Assembly (NCBI GenBank): GCA_049999725.1
Contig: JBNGIS010015936.1
Span: 1-26,411, forward strand
Direction: 5' to 3'
DNA length: 26,411 bases
Source: Haplomitrium mnioides
Taxonomy: Eukaryota; Marchantiophyta; Haplomitriopsida; Calobryales
Below, piece by piece: positions 1 to 9,328 of this stretch; positions within the stretch are counted from its first letter, which is position 1; every line of letters begins with the position of its first letter. The position numbers were made by a program, and so were the translations under genes. The notes under the pieces were generated by a model. The model worked only from the letters and a program-made list of their open reading frames with translations. It did no database searches and had not been told where the DNA came from.

Positions 1-206
1 TTTGGACAATGTCCATTGTTTGCCAATTCCTCCATTTGCTTGCTTGCTTTCTTCATTTTTCTTGCTTTCGTCTTCCTTTGTCTCTCCTTGCGTGCATCTT
101 TAGCTCCCATCCTAGACCCTAACAGATCCTTCGGTTCAATCCTGATAGTCCCGTGCAAAGAATACGGCCTGGCTGCTCTGAACTTCCCAAGGTTGGTTCG
201 CGGCAT
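1..206 (-). CDS. Partial small basic ORF downstream of pol, runs off the left edge
   Basis: An ATG at 206 opens a minus-strand frame with no stop up to the window edge (about 68 codons). It follows an in-frame TAA a dozen codons upstream and lies about 85 bp past the integrase stop. The visible part is very basic, rich in Lys and Arg in its second half (for example KERQRKTKARKMKKASKQ). I recognise no domain. Some plant Ty3/gypsy lineages carry an extra ORF between integrase and the 3' LTR, and this could be such an ORF. It could also be the start of a flanking gene or chance. Coding status is unproven. Confidence 0.35.
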   Translation of the reverse strand, partial: MPRTNLGKFRAARPYSLHGTIRIEPKDLLGSRMGAKDARKERQRKTKARKMKKASKQMEELANNGHCP

Positions 207-289
207 AGTGACAAGGACAGAACACTTGGAAGAAAACACTTACGAACAAAAAACAAGGCACTTCCACAGACACTGCCAAACACGAAGAT

Positions 290-1801
290 TCAGACACAAT
301 AGAGCTTCACACGATTAGCATTTACAAGGGCCGCAAAGGCTGTACCATCTAATGTGGAAAGGCTGAGGTAGCCATGGGGATGGACAACTGTCACCCTATA
401 AGGGCCAAAGCAATAGGTAGTGAATTTTGGTGCAAAATGTAAAAATCTCATGTCAAAAACTAGAACCATGTCATTGGGCACAAATGTGCGCCTTGTAATG
501 GTTTTATCATAAGTGAGCTTGATGCAGTGCTGGTGGGAAAAGCGCAAATCGGAGGCCTGAATCCTATCCTCTTGCAACTGCTCTAAAGTGGTCAGGCGGT
601 GTTTCAAGGACTCTAAAGGTCCTAATCGATTGGAAATGGCAACCCGCAAGGAAGGAACCTGTATCTCAATAGGCAGCAAGGCCTCTTGCCCGTAGACTAG
701 GTGGAAAGGTGTAAAACCTATGGCTACTTTGGTCATGGAGTGATAGGCCCATAAGACCGCAGGTAAATGCTCATCCCAGTCTGATCTGTGATGCGAAACC
801 GTTTTGGTGAGTATGGCTTTCAAAATCTTGTTGGTACTCTCGGCCTGGCCATTGGCTTGAGGATGGTATGGCGCTGATGTTCGGTGGCGGATGGAGTACA
901 AAGCTGTGAAGGCCTCAATGACATCGTTCAGAAAATGAGTGCCACAATCACTAACCAGCTCTAAAGGACAGCCATATCGAGTCAAGACCTGGGAATAAAG
1001 GAAAGAAGCAACTGATATCGCATTATCGGCAGGAAGCACGATAGCTTCCGCCCACTTGGTAACATAATCAGTAGCTGCCAAGATATATTGGCTTCGTCTT
1101 GCGCAAGAGGGTGGGGTAATAGGACCGATGAAGTCAAGTCCCCATTTCTCAAAGGCAGATAAGGGTAAGATAGGCACTAAAGGCATCTCCAAATTATGTG
1201 TAGGTTTCCCTGTTCTCTGGCACGCGTGACATGTGCAAGAAAATGTGTGGGAATCGGCAAATAACGTAGGCCACCAATAACCAGAGCAAAGTACTTTTCT
1301 GGCGGTGGTCTTGCCCGCAAAATGTCCTCCACATGCAGAGGTGTGGCAGCTGTGTAGAACCTGCGTGGTCTGAGGTGGTACAAGACATCTTCTCAAGACG
1401 CCATCCACCCCCATTCTGTAGAGAATACTTGAAAGGATTGTGTAAGGCACAGCCGATCTGGTGAAGGCTTGCCTTTGATCCGTCCTGAGATGTGCTGGAA
1501 GAGTGCCACTTGTGAGGTAAGCAACCATATGGCTGTACCAAGGGTGGGCAGCCAATTGCTTGTACGGTGGATCCATGCTAGCCTTAGTCATAAGTAAAGT
1601 AGAGATGTGGGAAACCCACAGGTCCAGAAAAGCATCGTCCAAGGAGTTGGGTTCAAGAACACCAGGTACACGAGATAATAGATCACAGTTCCCATGCTTG
1701 CTACCTGGTCGAACCTGGAGTTGGAAATTAAACTCCTGGAGAAGAAGGACCCAACGAGCGAGGCGGCCAGTGAGATCATGCTTGTTAATGATGTACTTCA
1801 A
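290..1801 (-). CDS. Ty3/gypsy pol C-terminal part: end of RNase H and complete integrase
   Basis: A 503-codon open frame; the annotated Met is only the first one after two stops and the polyprotein really continues from the RNase H piece upstream in the same frame. Residues 1 to about 50 finish RNase H and its tether (RPGSKHGNCDLLSRV). Then comes the HHCC zinc-binding region of integrase (CHTSACGGHF ... CHACQ, about 150-195). The DDE core follows, with WGLDFIGPI, LVSDCGTHF and HPQANGQAEST supplying the two Asp and the Glu. The C-terminal part has a GPYRV (GPY/F-type) module near residue 465; I see no chromodomain. Integrase inserts element cDNA into host chromosomes. This is the best preserved part of the element and all three catalytic residues remain. 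Confidence 0.9.
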   Translation of the reverse strand: MKYIINKHDLTGRLARWVLLLQEFNFQLQVRPGSKHGNCDLLSRVPGVLEPNSLDDAFLDLWVSHISTLLMTKASMDPPYKQLAAHPWYSHMVAYLTSGTLPAHLRTDQRQAFTRSAVPYTILSSILYRMGVDGVLRRCLVPPQTTQVLHSCHTSACGGHFAGKTTARKVLCSGYWWPTLFADSHTFSCTCHACQRTGKPTHNLEMPLVPILPLSAFEKWGLDFIGPITPPSCARRSQYILAATDYVTKWAEAIVLPADNAISVASFLYSQVLTRYGCPLELVSDCGTHFLNDVIEAFTALYSIRHRTSAPYHPQANGQAESTNKILKAILTKTVSHHRSDWDEHLPAVLWAYHSMTKVAIGFTPFHLVYGQEALLPIEIQVPSLRVAISNRLGPLESLKHRLTTLEQLQEDRIQASDLRFSHQHCIKLTYDKTITRRTFVPNDMVLVFDMRFLHFAPKFTTYCFGPYRVTVVHPHGYLSLSTLDGTAFAALVNANRVKLYCV

Positions 1802-1888
1802 AGAGTCATGATCTACGATGAAAGTGAAGGGATAGCCTAGAAGGTAATGGCGAAATTTCTAGACTGCATGGATTAACCCGAGGGCCTC

Positions 1889-2392
1889 TCACTCAATGAT
1901 ATTGTAATTTCTCTCAGCCAAGCTGAGTTGACGTCTAGCATAGTAAATAGGACACTCTTTGTCCTCCTGAATCTGGGCCAGTACTATGCCCGTGGCAGTA
2001 GAAGAAGTGTCCACCATCACCAGAAATGGAAGAGACCAGTTGATAGGATCTAGAAAAGGAAGAGAAGCCAAAACATCTTTTAGGGCTTGAAAAGCTTGTT
2101 GGCAGTCCTCAGTCCAGACAAAGGGAATTGTATGCCTTGTCAACTGATATAGAGGAGTGGCAATCTTAGCATAATTCTGACAATAACGTCTGTAATACAC
2201 CGATTTACCCAAAAAGTGTTGGAGTTGCTTGACTGTGGTCGGTGGAGGGAGGGAGAGGATAATGCTGACCTTTGCAAGATCTGGATGTATTCCCCATATG
2301 TGCGGCAACAAGTGAAAGCTAGTTCCAGTTTGGCCAGGTGTTGGTCTATAGTGCTGTACACCGTAAAGTTGTCCAAGTAAATCTCTAGACAC
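1889..2392 (-). pseudogene. Ty3/gypsy pol fragment: RT connection and RNase H
   Basis: From about 2300 downward the frame reads the RT thumb/connection (GIHPDLAKVS, then KQLQHFLGKSVYYRRY, NYAKIATPLYQL) and the start of RNase H (VMVDTSSTATGIVLAQ, YYARRQLSLAERNY). The last stretch before the integrase ORF has two stops, TGA just after NIIE and a TAG about 12 codons on. Both sit where Arg and Gln are usual, so C-to-T change explains them. Residues from the 2392 Met to about 2300 belong to another frame and are not real. The frame equals that of the integrase ORF but not that of the RT palm, so a frame change with missing sequence lies near 2300. Confidence 0.85.
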
Positions 2393-3045
2393 TTGTCGGG
2401 TCCTTGGAGAAGGGACTCAAATGCCATGAGCATGATTCGCTAGAATGCGTTAAGAGCATTGCAAAGGCCAAAGACCAATTTGTTATAGGAGTAACACCCC
2501 CAAGGCATAGTGACAGTGGTAAGATGTCTAGAATCAGGATGGATTTCGATTTGATTATAGCCAAAAAAACCATCTAAAAAACTGCAACATTGTTTTCCAG
2601 CCATGGTATCCAGAATTGTGTCGATAAAAGGAATAGGGAAATGTTCTGGAATGGTGGCGGCATTGAGGGCCTTAAAATCTCCACAAACTCTTACTGATCC
2701 ATCAGGTTTTGGAACCACCACAATCGGTAAAACCCAATCTGTGAGGCCTACATGGGAGATAATGCCAGCATGTAGCATTTTGGTTATATCTTTCTGAACC
2801 ATGTCTGTATATTTAGGATTTAGCCGGTATGGACGCTTCTGGATAGGGTGAGCATCCGGTCGAAGCTTGATGTGATATTGGTATACATAAGCTGGTATTC
2901 CTGTCACCTCATCATATTCCCAAGCAAAAACATCAATGTATTTGTGGATCAGCTGCAAGAAGGCTGGTTCCTAGGCTTCAAAAATTCCGTCATAGACCTT
3001 GAGACTTTTGTGTTCTGCTGGGAGAACTGGTAAGTCTTTAAATTG
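2300..3045 (-). pseudogene. Ty3/gypsy reverse transcriptase palm, broken
   Basis: The frame starts with EVQFKDLPVLPAEHKSLKVY near 3040, has one TAG, then runs through the RT domain: KRPYRLNPKYTDMVQKDI, PIVVVPKPDGSVRVCGDF, FLDGFFGYNQIEI, LVFGLCNALNAF. The active-site box reads IYLDNFTVYS near 2360, so the usual YxDD has become YLDN: the second catalytic Asp is Asn, a single G-to-A change. After AFTCCR the usual segment leading to the GHxVS box is missing (about 25-30 residues) and the frame changes. RT copies the element RNA into DNA; this copy should be inactive. Confidence 0.88.
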
Positions 3046-3050
3046 GACTT

Positions 3051-4412
3051 CTAGAAAATTACAAGTGAAAAGAAATCACCGAAAGGATCAAGAGTATCAT
3101 TTTCAATTTCTAGGATCAAGAATCGAGAGGCTGTATCCACCAGCGATAAATCTGTAAATTGCTTCTCTAGAGATTGAGGGGATGGAAAAGGGGCTTGTGT
3201 GTACATGGAGAGAACAACTCTCTGTCCCGGAGGTCTAATGGTCAGCGTGCCATCCGCAAAATCCAATTGTTTGTGGCTTTGTTTCAGCCATGGATGCCCC
3301 AGGAGTAAGGGATATTGATTACGTTGCATGATGCGCATGACCAAATAATGAACCAAGTATTCCTGGTCTGCAAAGAGAGTGGGCACATCTCGGAGAACTC
3401 CAAGGGGCAGAACATCGCTGCCATCCGCAAGTCAAAGAACAAGAGAGGTTTTTTGCAAGGCACTTGGCGGATATCCAATAGAGCTCATTGTATGCTCTGT
3501 CATGATATTAACGGCTGAACCAGTGTCCAAATGTGCCGCTGGAATCATGACACCATCTATGAGGACTGCGGTGGCTGGTGTCCTTGGGTCATATAAGGAG
3601 ACCATATGGACAACGGATAAGGCCTCTTCATCGGGAGGCAACTCTGCCATGGGAGGAGCGTCTGAAACCAGACTGAGAGGAATGAAAGGAGAAGAAGAAG
3701 AAGAAGAAGAAGGGTCCTCCATTGGAAGCGCTGAAGGTGTGCGGCACTTAGCTGCCTTAGGCTTGCTGGCCTTCACTAAACAGTTTTCTTGGGCAGGCTT
3801 CCAAGGCATGACTAGGGCTGAACGAAGAGAATTGCGTGAGGGTGCATGAAGGCGCAAGAGCTGGCCAATGGAAATGTGTGCCTGCTGTTGAGCAACATCT
3901 GTGAATATATCATATGGTGCAATGTTTTGCAGGGATAAGGGGAGAGCCTTGCACTTATGACGCCTCATGGGAATCCCTTTGACAGGCCTCTTGGGAGGGA
4001 GAGGCATAGCGTCAGCTGTGGCGCTCTGGTCAAGGCCACTAGAGGAAATATGTTGGTCAAGTGGAACCTGAGGGGAAGGAAGAGGATCCACTAGAGTGTG
4101 TGCTGGAATCCTGCAAGGGAGATTAGCACGAGCAGTGAGTGTGGCTGGTTCATTTGAAAAGTTAAGCCTAGGTGCTCGTGCTGGTGGGGCAGCCAAGGGA
4201 GGGGCTGCCACTACACAGGGTTCAGCTCGCCGAAGAGGGGCAACAGGTGTGGCCAATTGAGCCCCATAGCGTAAGGTAATGTTCACTGGGACCACCTGAA
4301 CTTGTTGGACATTTTGTGGGGGTCCAGCATTGGATGTGGTAGGGAGAGGGAGGACTGGAGTCGCTTGGGGGGCAGCCAATAGCTGAGGCTGAGGGGCAGG
4401 TGCCAACGCCAA
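3051..4412 (-). pseudogene. Ty3/gypsy protease region of gag-pro, one internal stop
   Basis: The frame is the same as gag. The N-terminal 200 residues are low complexity (Pro, Ala, Gln and a Ser run coded by a GAA/TTC-type microsatellite at about 3690-3713). The aspartic protease follows: AVLIDGVMIPAAHLDTGSAVN, with catalytic DTG near 3520. A TGA at 3432-3434 interrupts the domain just after SALQKTSLVL; the frame continues with LADGS, PLLLGHPWL and the end of the protease, down to the frame change near 3050. TGA for CGA explains the stop. The protease would cut the Gag-Pol polyprotein in the virus-like particle. Confidence 0.8.
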
Positions 4413-4736
4413 TTGTTGAGCTGGCTGAACTGCAGAAGCTTGATTGGGTTGCGCTTGGTAGTACGTAATCTGTGGTGGCGGAGGTGCATACCCTGTTCCC
4501 TAATTCTGAGTTTGTTGCGGGACTGATTGATATTGCTGTGTGGCTGGGTACTGTTGCTGTTGATATTGGGGAGCCTGCTGATAACTTGTTTGGTTGTACC
4601 CCGGTTGAGGCTGTTGGTAGGCCAGCTAGTTGTGTTGATATTGCTGGTAATTTTGCTGTTGCCGATACTGAGGCTGATGTGGAGTATAATACCCATTAGA
4701 GTTCTGGCCCTGATGTCCAAACCGATTGTTGTAAGG
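4413..4736 (-). pseudogene. Gln/Tyr-rich linker between Gag and protease with three stops
   Basis: The Gag frame continues past its TGA at 4737-4739 through a Gln, Asn, Pro and Tyr-rich stretch (NYQQYQHN, PQYQQQQYP) with two TAG codons near 4628 and 4500, and joins the protease frame with no shift. All three stops sit in Gln/Trp/Arg-like contexts and fit C-to-T or G-to-A change. So Gag and Pro were most likely one long frame; I see no sign of a planned frameshift site. The region is low complexity and evolves fast, so homology here is weak. Confidence 0.6.
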
Positions 4737-6185
4737 TCATTGGTTTGGGTAGCCTTGCTGAGGCCGCTGGTACATGGGTTGCGGCTTGTTTTGATAATAT
4801 TGGCTTGTACGTGGGTGGGGGCATTCTATGGACAGATGCTCATGACTCTGGCAATTATAACAGATCAGTCCTATAAGAGGCCTAGACTGAAGATAGGGAG
4901 GATTGCCTCCTTGTTGCATGGCTGCATGTTGATAGCTTTGTTGCTGATAAGGAGCTGGCTGGGCAGCCAGAGGAGCCTGGTAGATAGGGGAAGAGATTTG
5001 ACTTGCGGTTTGCGCCGCTTGAGGTAAGGTGGAAGAGGCCAATGCTACTGTATTAGGAGGAACTACAGCCATGTTGACATTAGCACTGGATTTAGCTTCC
5101 ACTACTCGAAGCCTTCTCCAAATAGGACAAATAGTCATCTTATGGTCTGATGATAGGCATAGGTCACACCAAATGGCCGGAGGACAAGCCTCTAAGGAAG
5201 AATGTTGTTGATTGCATCTGGTGCACCAAACATTGGCAGGCTGGGACTGTGTATTGGGTCCAGCACTAGATTGGACCATCTGTATTTTCATGCTTGCCAT
5301 TTGATCAGCCAGCAGATTGGATATATCATTTCTGACCTCAGCTCTGAACTCATCAAGTTCATCTCTACGTGTGTTGGAAGCAATAAAAGATTCTGATCTA
5401 GTAGGAACTGCTGGATTCTGATGTGAGTGAGTTGGTGCAGCAATCCTGGGCGCATGTGAGGCCCCATAACTTAAGGTGCTCATGCTGGGCGCCTCGCTAG
5501 AGGAAGAGGAAGCGGCCGATGCGAACCGTTCTCTCCTTAAGAGCATCTTTTTGTAAAATGTAGCCACTTGAATGGCTCTGTCTAAGGTCTGCGGGTCTTG
5601 GAGCAACACATGCTCTTGAATGGAGTTCGGAAGATCTTTGATAAAGAACCCTGTTTGATCTTCGGCTGGTGGGGGAGTTCTTCTCTTACTAACTACCACT
5701 TTAAACCTGTTGTTGTAGTCCTGAATGGACTCTTCAGCATACATCCGAATGCAAAAGAGGTCATCCCATGCACGATCAAAGTGGTATGCTGGCCAAAAAC
5801 GGTCCAGAAATGCTGTACAAAGATCATGCCAAGAAACTATGGCAGCAGCCTTTTTGAAATACCAATTGATGGCTTCGCCATCTAATGTGGTCGGGAACTG
5901 GTGCCTGAGAACATCCTCAGGATCTCCTGAGGCTGCGGCTAGGGTTTGAAACCGATTCAGATGCGTGTCTGCATCTACCCTGTCAACTACCATCTGGCCA
6001 GTAAATTTCTGGCATGTGTATCTTGAAGCTAATGGCTGCGGGAAAGCCATGACTGGGATCTGATTGGGAACAAGAGAGGGGGAACGGGATATGCGAGTTT
6101 TCTTCCTATGACGCAGCGGACGCAGACATCTACGAACATACCTATCAGATTGAGAAGATGTAGAAAGTGGAGGAGGACGCTTCAT
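4737..6185 (-). CDS. Ty3/gypsy Gag with three zinc-knuckle-like motifs
   Basis: 482 codons from the ATG at 6185. Residues 45-225 are a retrotransposon Gag capsid-like domain (KFTGQMVVDRVDADTHLNRF, LDGEAINWYFKKA, FLDRFWPAYHFDRAWDDL). An acidic and basic segment at 270-305 may form a coiled coil. Three Cys/His clusters follow: CTRCNQQHSSLEAC (321-334, CX2CX3HX5C), CDLCLSSDHKMTIC (340-353, CX2CX4HX4C) and CYNCQSHEHLSIEC (442-455, CX2CX4HX4C). Zinc knuckles bind element RNA during packaging; one or two are usual. A Gln-rich tail leads into the stop. An in-frame Met at residue 46 (VMAFPQP) is another possible start, because the first 45 residues are basic and carry no known motif. Confidence 0.85.
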   Translation of the reverse strand: MKRPPPLSTSSQSDRYVRRCLRPLRHRKKTRISRSPSLVPNQIPVMAFPQPLASRYTCQKFTGQMVVDRVDADTHLNRFQTLAAASGDPEDVLRHQFPTTLDGEAINWYFKKAAAIVSWHDLCTAFLDRFWPAYHFDRAWDDLFCIRMYAEESIQDYNNRFKVVVSKRRTPPPAEDQTGFFIKDLPNSIQEHVLLQDPQTLDRAIQVATFYKKMLLRRERFASAASSSSSEAPSMSTLSYGASHAPRIAAPTHSHQNPAVPTRSESFIASNTRRDELDEFRAEVRNDISNLLADQMASMKIQMVQSSAGPNTQSQPANVWCTRCNQQHSSLEACPPAIWCDLCLSSDHKMTICPIWRRLRVVEAKSSANVNMAVVPPNTVALASSTLPQAAQTASQISSPIYQAPLAAQPAPYQQQSYQHAAMQQGGNPPYLQSRPLIGLICYNCQSHEHLSIECPHPRTSQYYQNKPQPMYQRPQQGYPNQ

Positions 6186-6683
6186 ACACCCAATGAAGCA
6201 ACCATGTTGCCCGAAGATTCAGGACTAGACTCAAAGATTCCAGAAGAAGGATGTGCTACGAAAATAAAAGAAACCTGCAGCCCACGGCCTCTGGCCCAAC
6301 ATGCAATGCAAACTAAATTGACAAAAGAAAGGTGTGGCACATCTCAGATCTGGAATGGAAGAGAACTAGGCTAGCTCAAAGAGAAACACTATAGCTCATG
6401 GGATATAAAGAAACCGACTCCACGAAAACTAACTAAAAAATACACAACAAAGAAAAAATTACTAACTACTGTAAAGATCGAAGGCTTGTAACTGGCTCTA
6501 TGTCTTCAAAGCTGAGAGTATCCAACGGAATCTAGGTAGCTAACCACCACAGAGTGTCTATGGTCTCCACCCACATGCGATACAAGAAATGGTCCAAGGT
6601 CATGTCACATGCTTCTGCCATTTCAGCAAAAGACATGCTGGTTGTAGGGGTCTAATTGTGGCCCATAGAAGAGCCACCAAAAA
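6186..6683 (-). other. Untranslated leader of the Ty3/gypsy element
   Basis: About 500 bp between the primer-binding site and the gag ATG. No frame here looks coding on the element strand. It would hold the packaging signal, but I see no distinctive structure. Confidence 0.55.
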
Positions 6684-6697
6684 CGGCAACGGCGCCA
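6684..6697 (-). promoter_or_regulatory. Primer-binding site for tRNA-Asp
   Basis: On the minus strand the sequence TGGCGCCGTTGCCG is complementary to the 3' end of plant tRNA-Asp including its CCA; the match stops after 14 bases (next bases TTTT, where tRNA-Asp would need GGGA). It lies one base inside the LTR edge. The tRNA primes minus-strand cDNA. Recognition of the tRNA end is from memory. Confidence 0.8.
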
Positions 6698-6840
6698 CTG
6701 TTAGGTCTTCAATTTCAGGGCATAGGGGGAGGAGCCCTGATTGTTGGTCGGTTGTTGTAGTATATGCCTAACGTCGAAAGTTTAGTTACAGGTTGGGTAA
6801 GTAAGGAACCCCGCTGATCGGGTTATCTAGGATGACGCTC

Positions 6841-7000
6841 GGTCGTGATGCTAGTGAAGTCCACCAGGACACAAGGGACCGTGGGGGTGCTTCTTCCCCC
6901 AGGATTGGCTATCATGGGTTACACGTGGTCGTGGTGGTAGTGAAGTCCACCAAGACACAAGGGATCGTGAGGGTGCTTCTTTCCCCCATGACCGGCTTAG
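6841..7000 (-). repeat. 86-bp imperfect tandem duplication inside the LTR
   Basis: GGTCGTGATGCTAGTGAAGT at 6841 returns as GGTCGTGGTGGTAGTGAAGT at 6927. The following bases match closely through GGTGCTTCTT plus a C run. In the first copy TGGGGG and CCCCCA flank an 8-base loop and could form a hairpin. Duplicated blocks are common in LTR promoters. Confidence 0.75.
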
Positions 7001-7177
7001 GACCTACAAACAACTTGTGGCATGCGGGCTGGTCTTTTGGCTTAGGAACAATGTCTCATAACAAAATTGAAATAAATCAGATGTGTCTGATTCTTATATG
7101 TGTTATAACTTTGAAAGTATATCATGAAATCTCAAATGTATGACAGCACATACTCATTCACAGAACTTGGATAGCAC

Positions 7178-7183
7178 TTTATT
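7178..7183 (-). terminator. Candidate polyadenylation signal in the LTR
   Basis: Minus-strand AATAAA in ATTGAATAAAGTGC. Its position inside the putative LTR fits an R-region signal, but the hexamer is common in AT-rich DNA. Confidence 0.3.
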
Positions 7184-7190
7184 CAATACA

Positions 7191-8353
7191 CAAGTTCATG
7201 GTACCAATACAACATCCTCCTAGTCTCATCCTTCCTCAGCTCTACCTCCTCAAACGTATTCTCCTAATCTATAACAATTTTCACTAACTTCAATGACAGT
7301 CTAGCAATAGACAGAGATACCAACTATCTAGACGACGATAAACACTTACTTTCCTCCAACATTTGAACGGAAAAACAGAATAACAAAACACAACTCTTCC
7401 CTCTCATGCACAACACTACACATAGACTTTTCATTTTTTTGTTCACTTTGTTCTTTACCTTAGCTACCAACCAACCACACCATCTTGGGAAGGATCCAAC
7501 CAAATAAAGCCCTATGAGTACTGGTGCCCTTCTCACCAACATCTTACCAACCATATCACTTCATCTATAGACCTTAATTCACCCCACAATTCTGTTCCCC
7601 ACATGCTTCGAGTCTTCTTGTCCACCTTTCTTCTACCACCCAATTCCACTTTTGCTTAGCTTCCCCACTCCTGAGAACCATACTGGTTTCTGTAACCCTC
7701 TCACTAATACAACACCCCTCAGATATAGCCTTGTTTAATATCACATCGTCTTATTCCCATTATCTGTATGCTCTCGAAGGTCGTGTTAACGGCATACCCA
7801 CTCCCGTCTAGGCTGTCCTTCTTCTTTTAGCAAGTAACTTCCATCTCCTTGAAAACCCCAGAAGCTTATCTCACCCTTTGGGAGACTCGACTCAACGATG
7901 AGGAGAGGTAGCTAGTTATAACTACCTCTAGCCTAACTCATCAAAGATTCTAACTAGAGTTAGAACATGAATTAGTTTAACTCACAACTTTCCCCTTTGG
8001 TTGATGCATGATATAGAACATCAACTACAATAAAAGTGAAGCCTAACCCATATATAACCTCAATAATGTGGTTTGGTCCTATTAAAACCCTTCTTCTTTC
8101 TCCAAGAGAAAGAGCTCCACAACCATTACATAAATGAGAGTCACCAAAAAAATAAATGTTCTAGTTGTTGCTTGGTGAGAGGACAAATATATATTTATGA
8201 AGGTTGAATTATTGATGTATAGAGTTGTTTTTATACTTGTTTTCATAAAATATTGTAAAATAGATAATAGGAAATTATGTTTTCTTCATAGCAAACATTC
8301 ATGCAATGGCGGCGCTTGCTTGTTTTCAAATTTTTGTCAACCTTGGATGTTGT
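7191..8353. other. Spacer, possibly the rest of the LTR; no gene seen
   Basis: The plus strand is pyrimidine-rich from 7200 to about 7900, then AT-rich. Short open frames show no recognisable domain. A TATATA motif sits near 8050 on either strand. I could not find an LTR end or a target-site duplication. Confidence 0.4.
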
Positions 8354-8632
8354 CTATCGGTTGAATGTGATCATATGTGAGGCGAGTGGCGAGTTGTGGT
8401 GATGTGTTGAAGGGTAGAAAAAGGCATAGATTGCAAAAAACTCTGAAAGAAACTTACTCCTTTTCTTTGCAACATAGTCTAAACTTGGGGGAAGACCATT
8501 GAAGGTGCCAAACTTTTGCATGTGATCTGGCTTCAAATACGATGAATTCAACTTGGAGGCAGTAACATTGAGAAGTTGAAGAAGAAAGTTGAACACTTGA
8601 TAACTTGACACGGAAGGAGTTGCTGTGACCAT
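8354..8632 (-). pseudogene. Unrecognised coding remnant, 92-codon open frame
   Basis: The frame has a normal, non-repetitive amino-acid mix (SSYQVFNFLLQLLNVTASKL, KFGTFNGLPPSLDYVAKK) and looks more like protein than chance sequence. Its upstream part on the minus strand (8640-8840) holds stops. I know no family for it. It may belong with the remnant at 8842-9187, which lies upstream in the same direction. No RNA-processing signals were clear. It might equally be a non-coding open frame. Confidence 0.25.
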
Positions 8633-8841
8633 GGCCCGTAGTCAGTCTAACTATTTGCAGTGAGGGATTTGAACGTCACTATGGCTTTTCGAGAAGTTGA
8701 ACAACTCCCTCTTATGCTTTGGGATTTTTTTATAGAGCTCAGTTGAAGTGTATATACTCACCCATGACTTTCTAGTATATAAGCACTCGATGTATCTCAT
8801 TGCTAAGAGAATAAGAGTGAGTAGGCCACCTCTATCGGGGG

Positions 8842-9187
8842 CTAAGCTTCATCGATTGGAAGCATGAGTTTCTTTGAATGGATACATTGCCAGCCAGCAG
8901 CCTTGATCTTTCTCAAGGTTTCATTTAGAATATGGATATCAGTTAAAAATGGTACTGCCTTCACGTCATGAGAATCAACTTCGGTGGGAACATACGGTTT
9001 CTGTTGTTCAGCAAGTGTATCAGGTAATCATGAATTTTGGTAGAGGAAGATCTTTGTTTGGATTCTTTTCCATATGTTTACGACCAAGGATTAACTTGCG
9101 CAACTTGAAAGGGTCATCACATTTCTCATGTTCAACATTTATTTCAAGAAAGCTAGTAGAACGTACTTCAACAACACAATCATTTTA
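8842..9187 (-). pseudogene. Unrecognised coding remnant with a frameshift
   Basis: Two pieces in different frames read like protein: from 9187 down to about 9022 (NDCVVEVRSTSFLEINVEHE, then CDDPFKLRKLILGRKHMEKN) and from about 9020 to a TAG at 8842-8844 (LAEQQKPYVPTEVDSHDVKA, ending WQCIHSKKLMLPIDEA). A shift plus a TGA separates them near 9020. The composition is charged and globular. I do not recognise the family. A plus-strand 79-codon frame over the same bases is a shadow. Confidence 0.35.
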
Positions 9188-9246
9188 AACTTCAACAGCG
9201 TTTGGCTCATTGAGTAATAGCAAGTCGTTAACTCTACCATCTGTCT

Positions 9247-9328
9247 TATCCTTCTTTATCAACATTTGGAAAAAACATCTCTACCTGATCCTTCTTTATC
9301 AACATTTGTAGAAAATATCTCAACGTCC
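9247..9328. repeat. Two tandem copies of a 40-bp unit
   Basis: CCTTCTTTATCAACATTTG occurs at about 9250 and again 40 bp on, with similar bases between (AAAAAACATCTC and AGAAAATATCTC). Local duplication; no function is implied. Confidence 0.8.

Larger units (their letters stand above)
1..7190 (-). mobile_element. Ty3/gypsy LTR retrotransposon, decayed, minus strand
   Basis: Reading leftward from the right end the element shows a 5' LTR (edge at 6699), a primer-binding site, a leader of about 500 bp, gag, protease, RT, RNase H and integrase. Protease-RT-RNase H-integrase order defines Ty3/gypsy. The 3' LTR is not seen and must lie left of position 1 or be lost; the outer edge of the 5' LTR is also unresolved, so 7190 is a minimum. 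Gag and protease are in one frame, broken by single stop codons. There is one frame change between protease and RT, and a deletion with frame change inside RT. The element cannot move by itself. The order of domains is seen directly; the lineage within Ty3/gypsy is not assigned. Confidence 0.93.
6699..7190 (-). repeat. 5' LTR of the Ty3/gypsy element (inner edge defined, outer edge open)
   Basis: The LTR ends in ...CCTAACA on the minus strand (plus-strand TGTTAGG at 6699), one base from the primer site. The matching LTR is outside the window, so its length cannot be measured. A minus-strand AATAAA at 7178-7183 could be the R-region polyadenylation signal, so the LTR should reach beyond 7190, perhaps well into the 7.2-8.1 kb stretch, where a TATATA-like motif lies near 8050. 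Confidence 0.6.

Noticed and set aside
3379-5027. Plus-strand open frames over gag-pro (3379-3849, 4527-5027)
   Set aside because: They are shadows of the minus-strand low-complexity coding sequence and have no domain of their own.
6684-6697. A tRNA-Asp gene
   Set aside because: Only the 3' end is matched and it sits at an LTR edge, so it is a primer-binding site.
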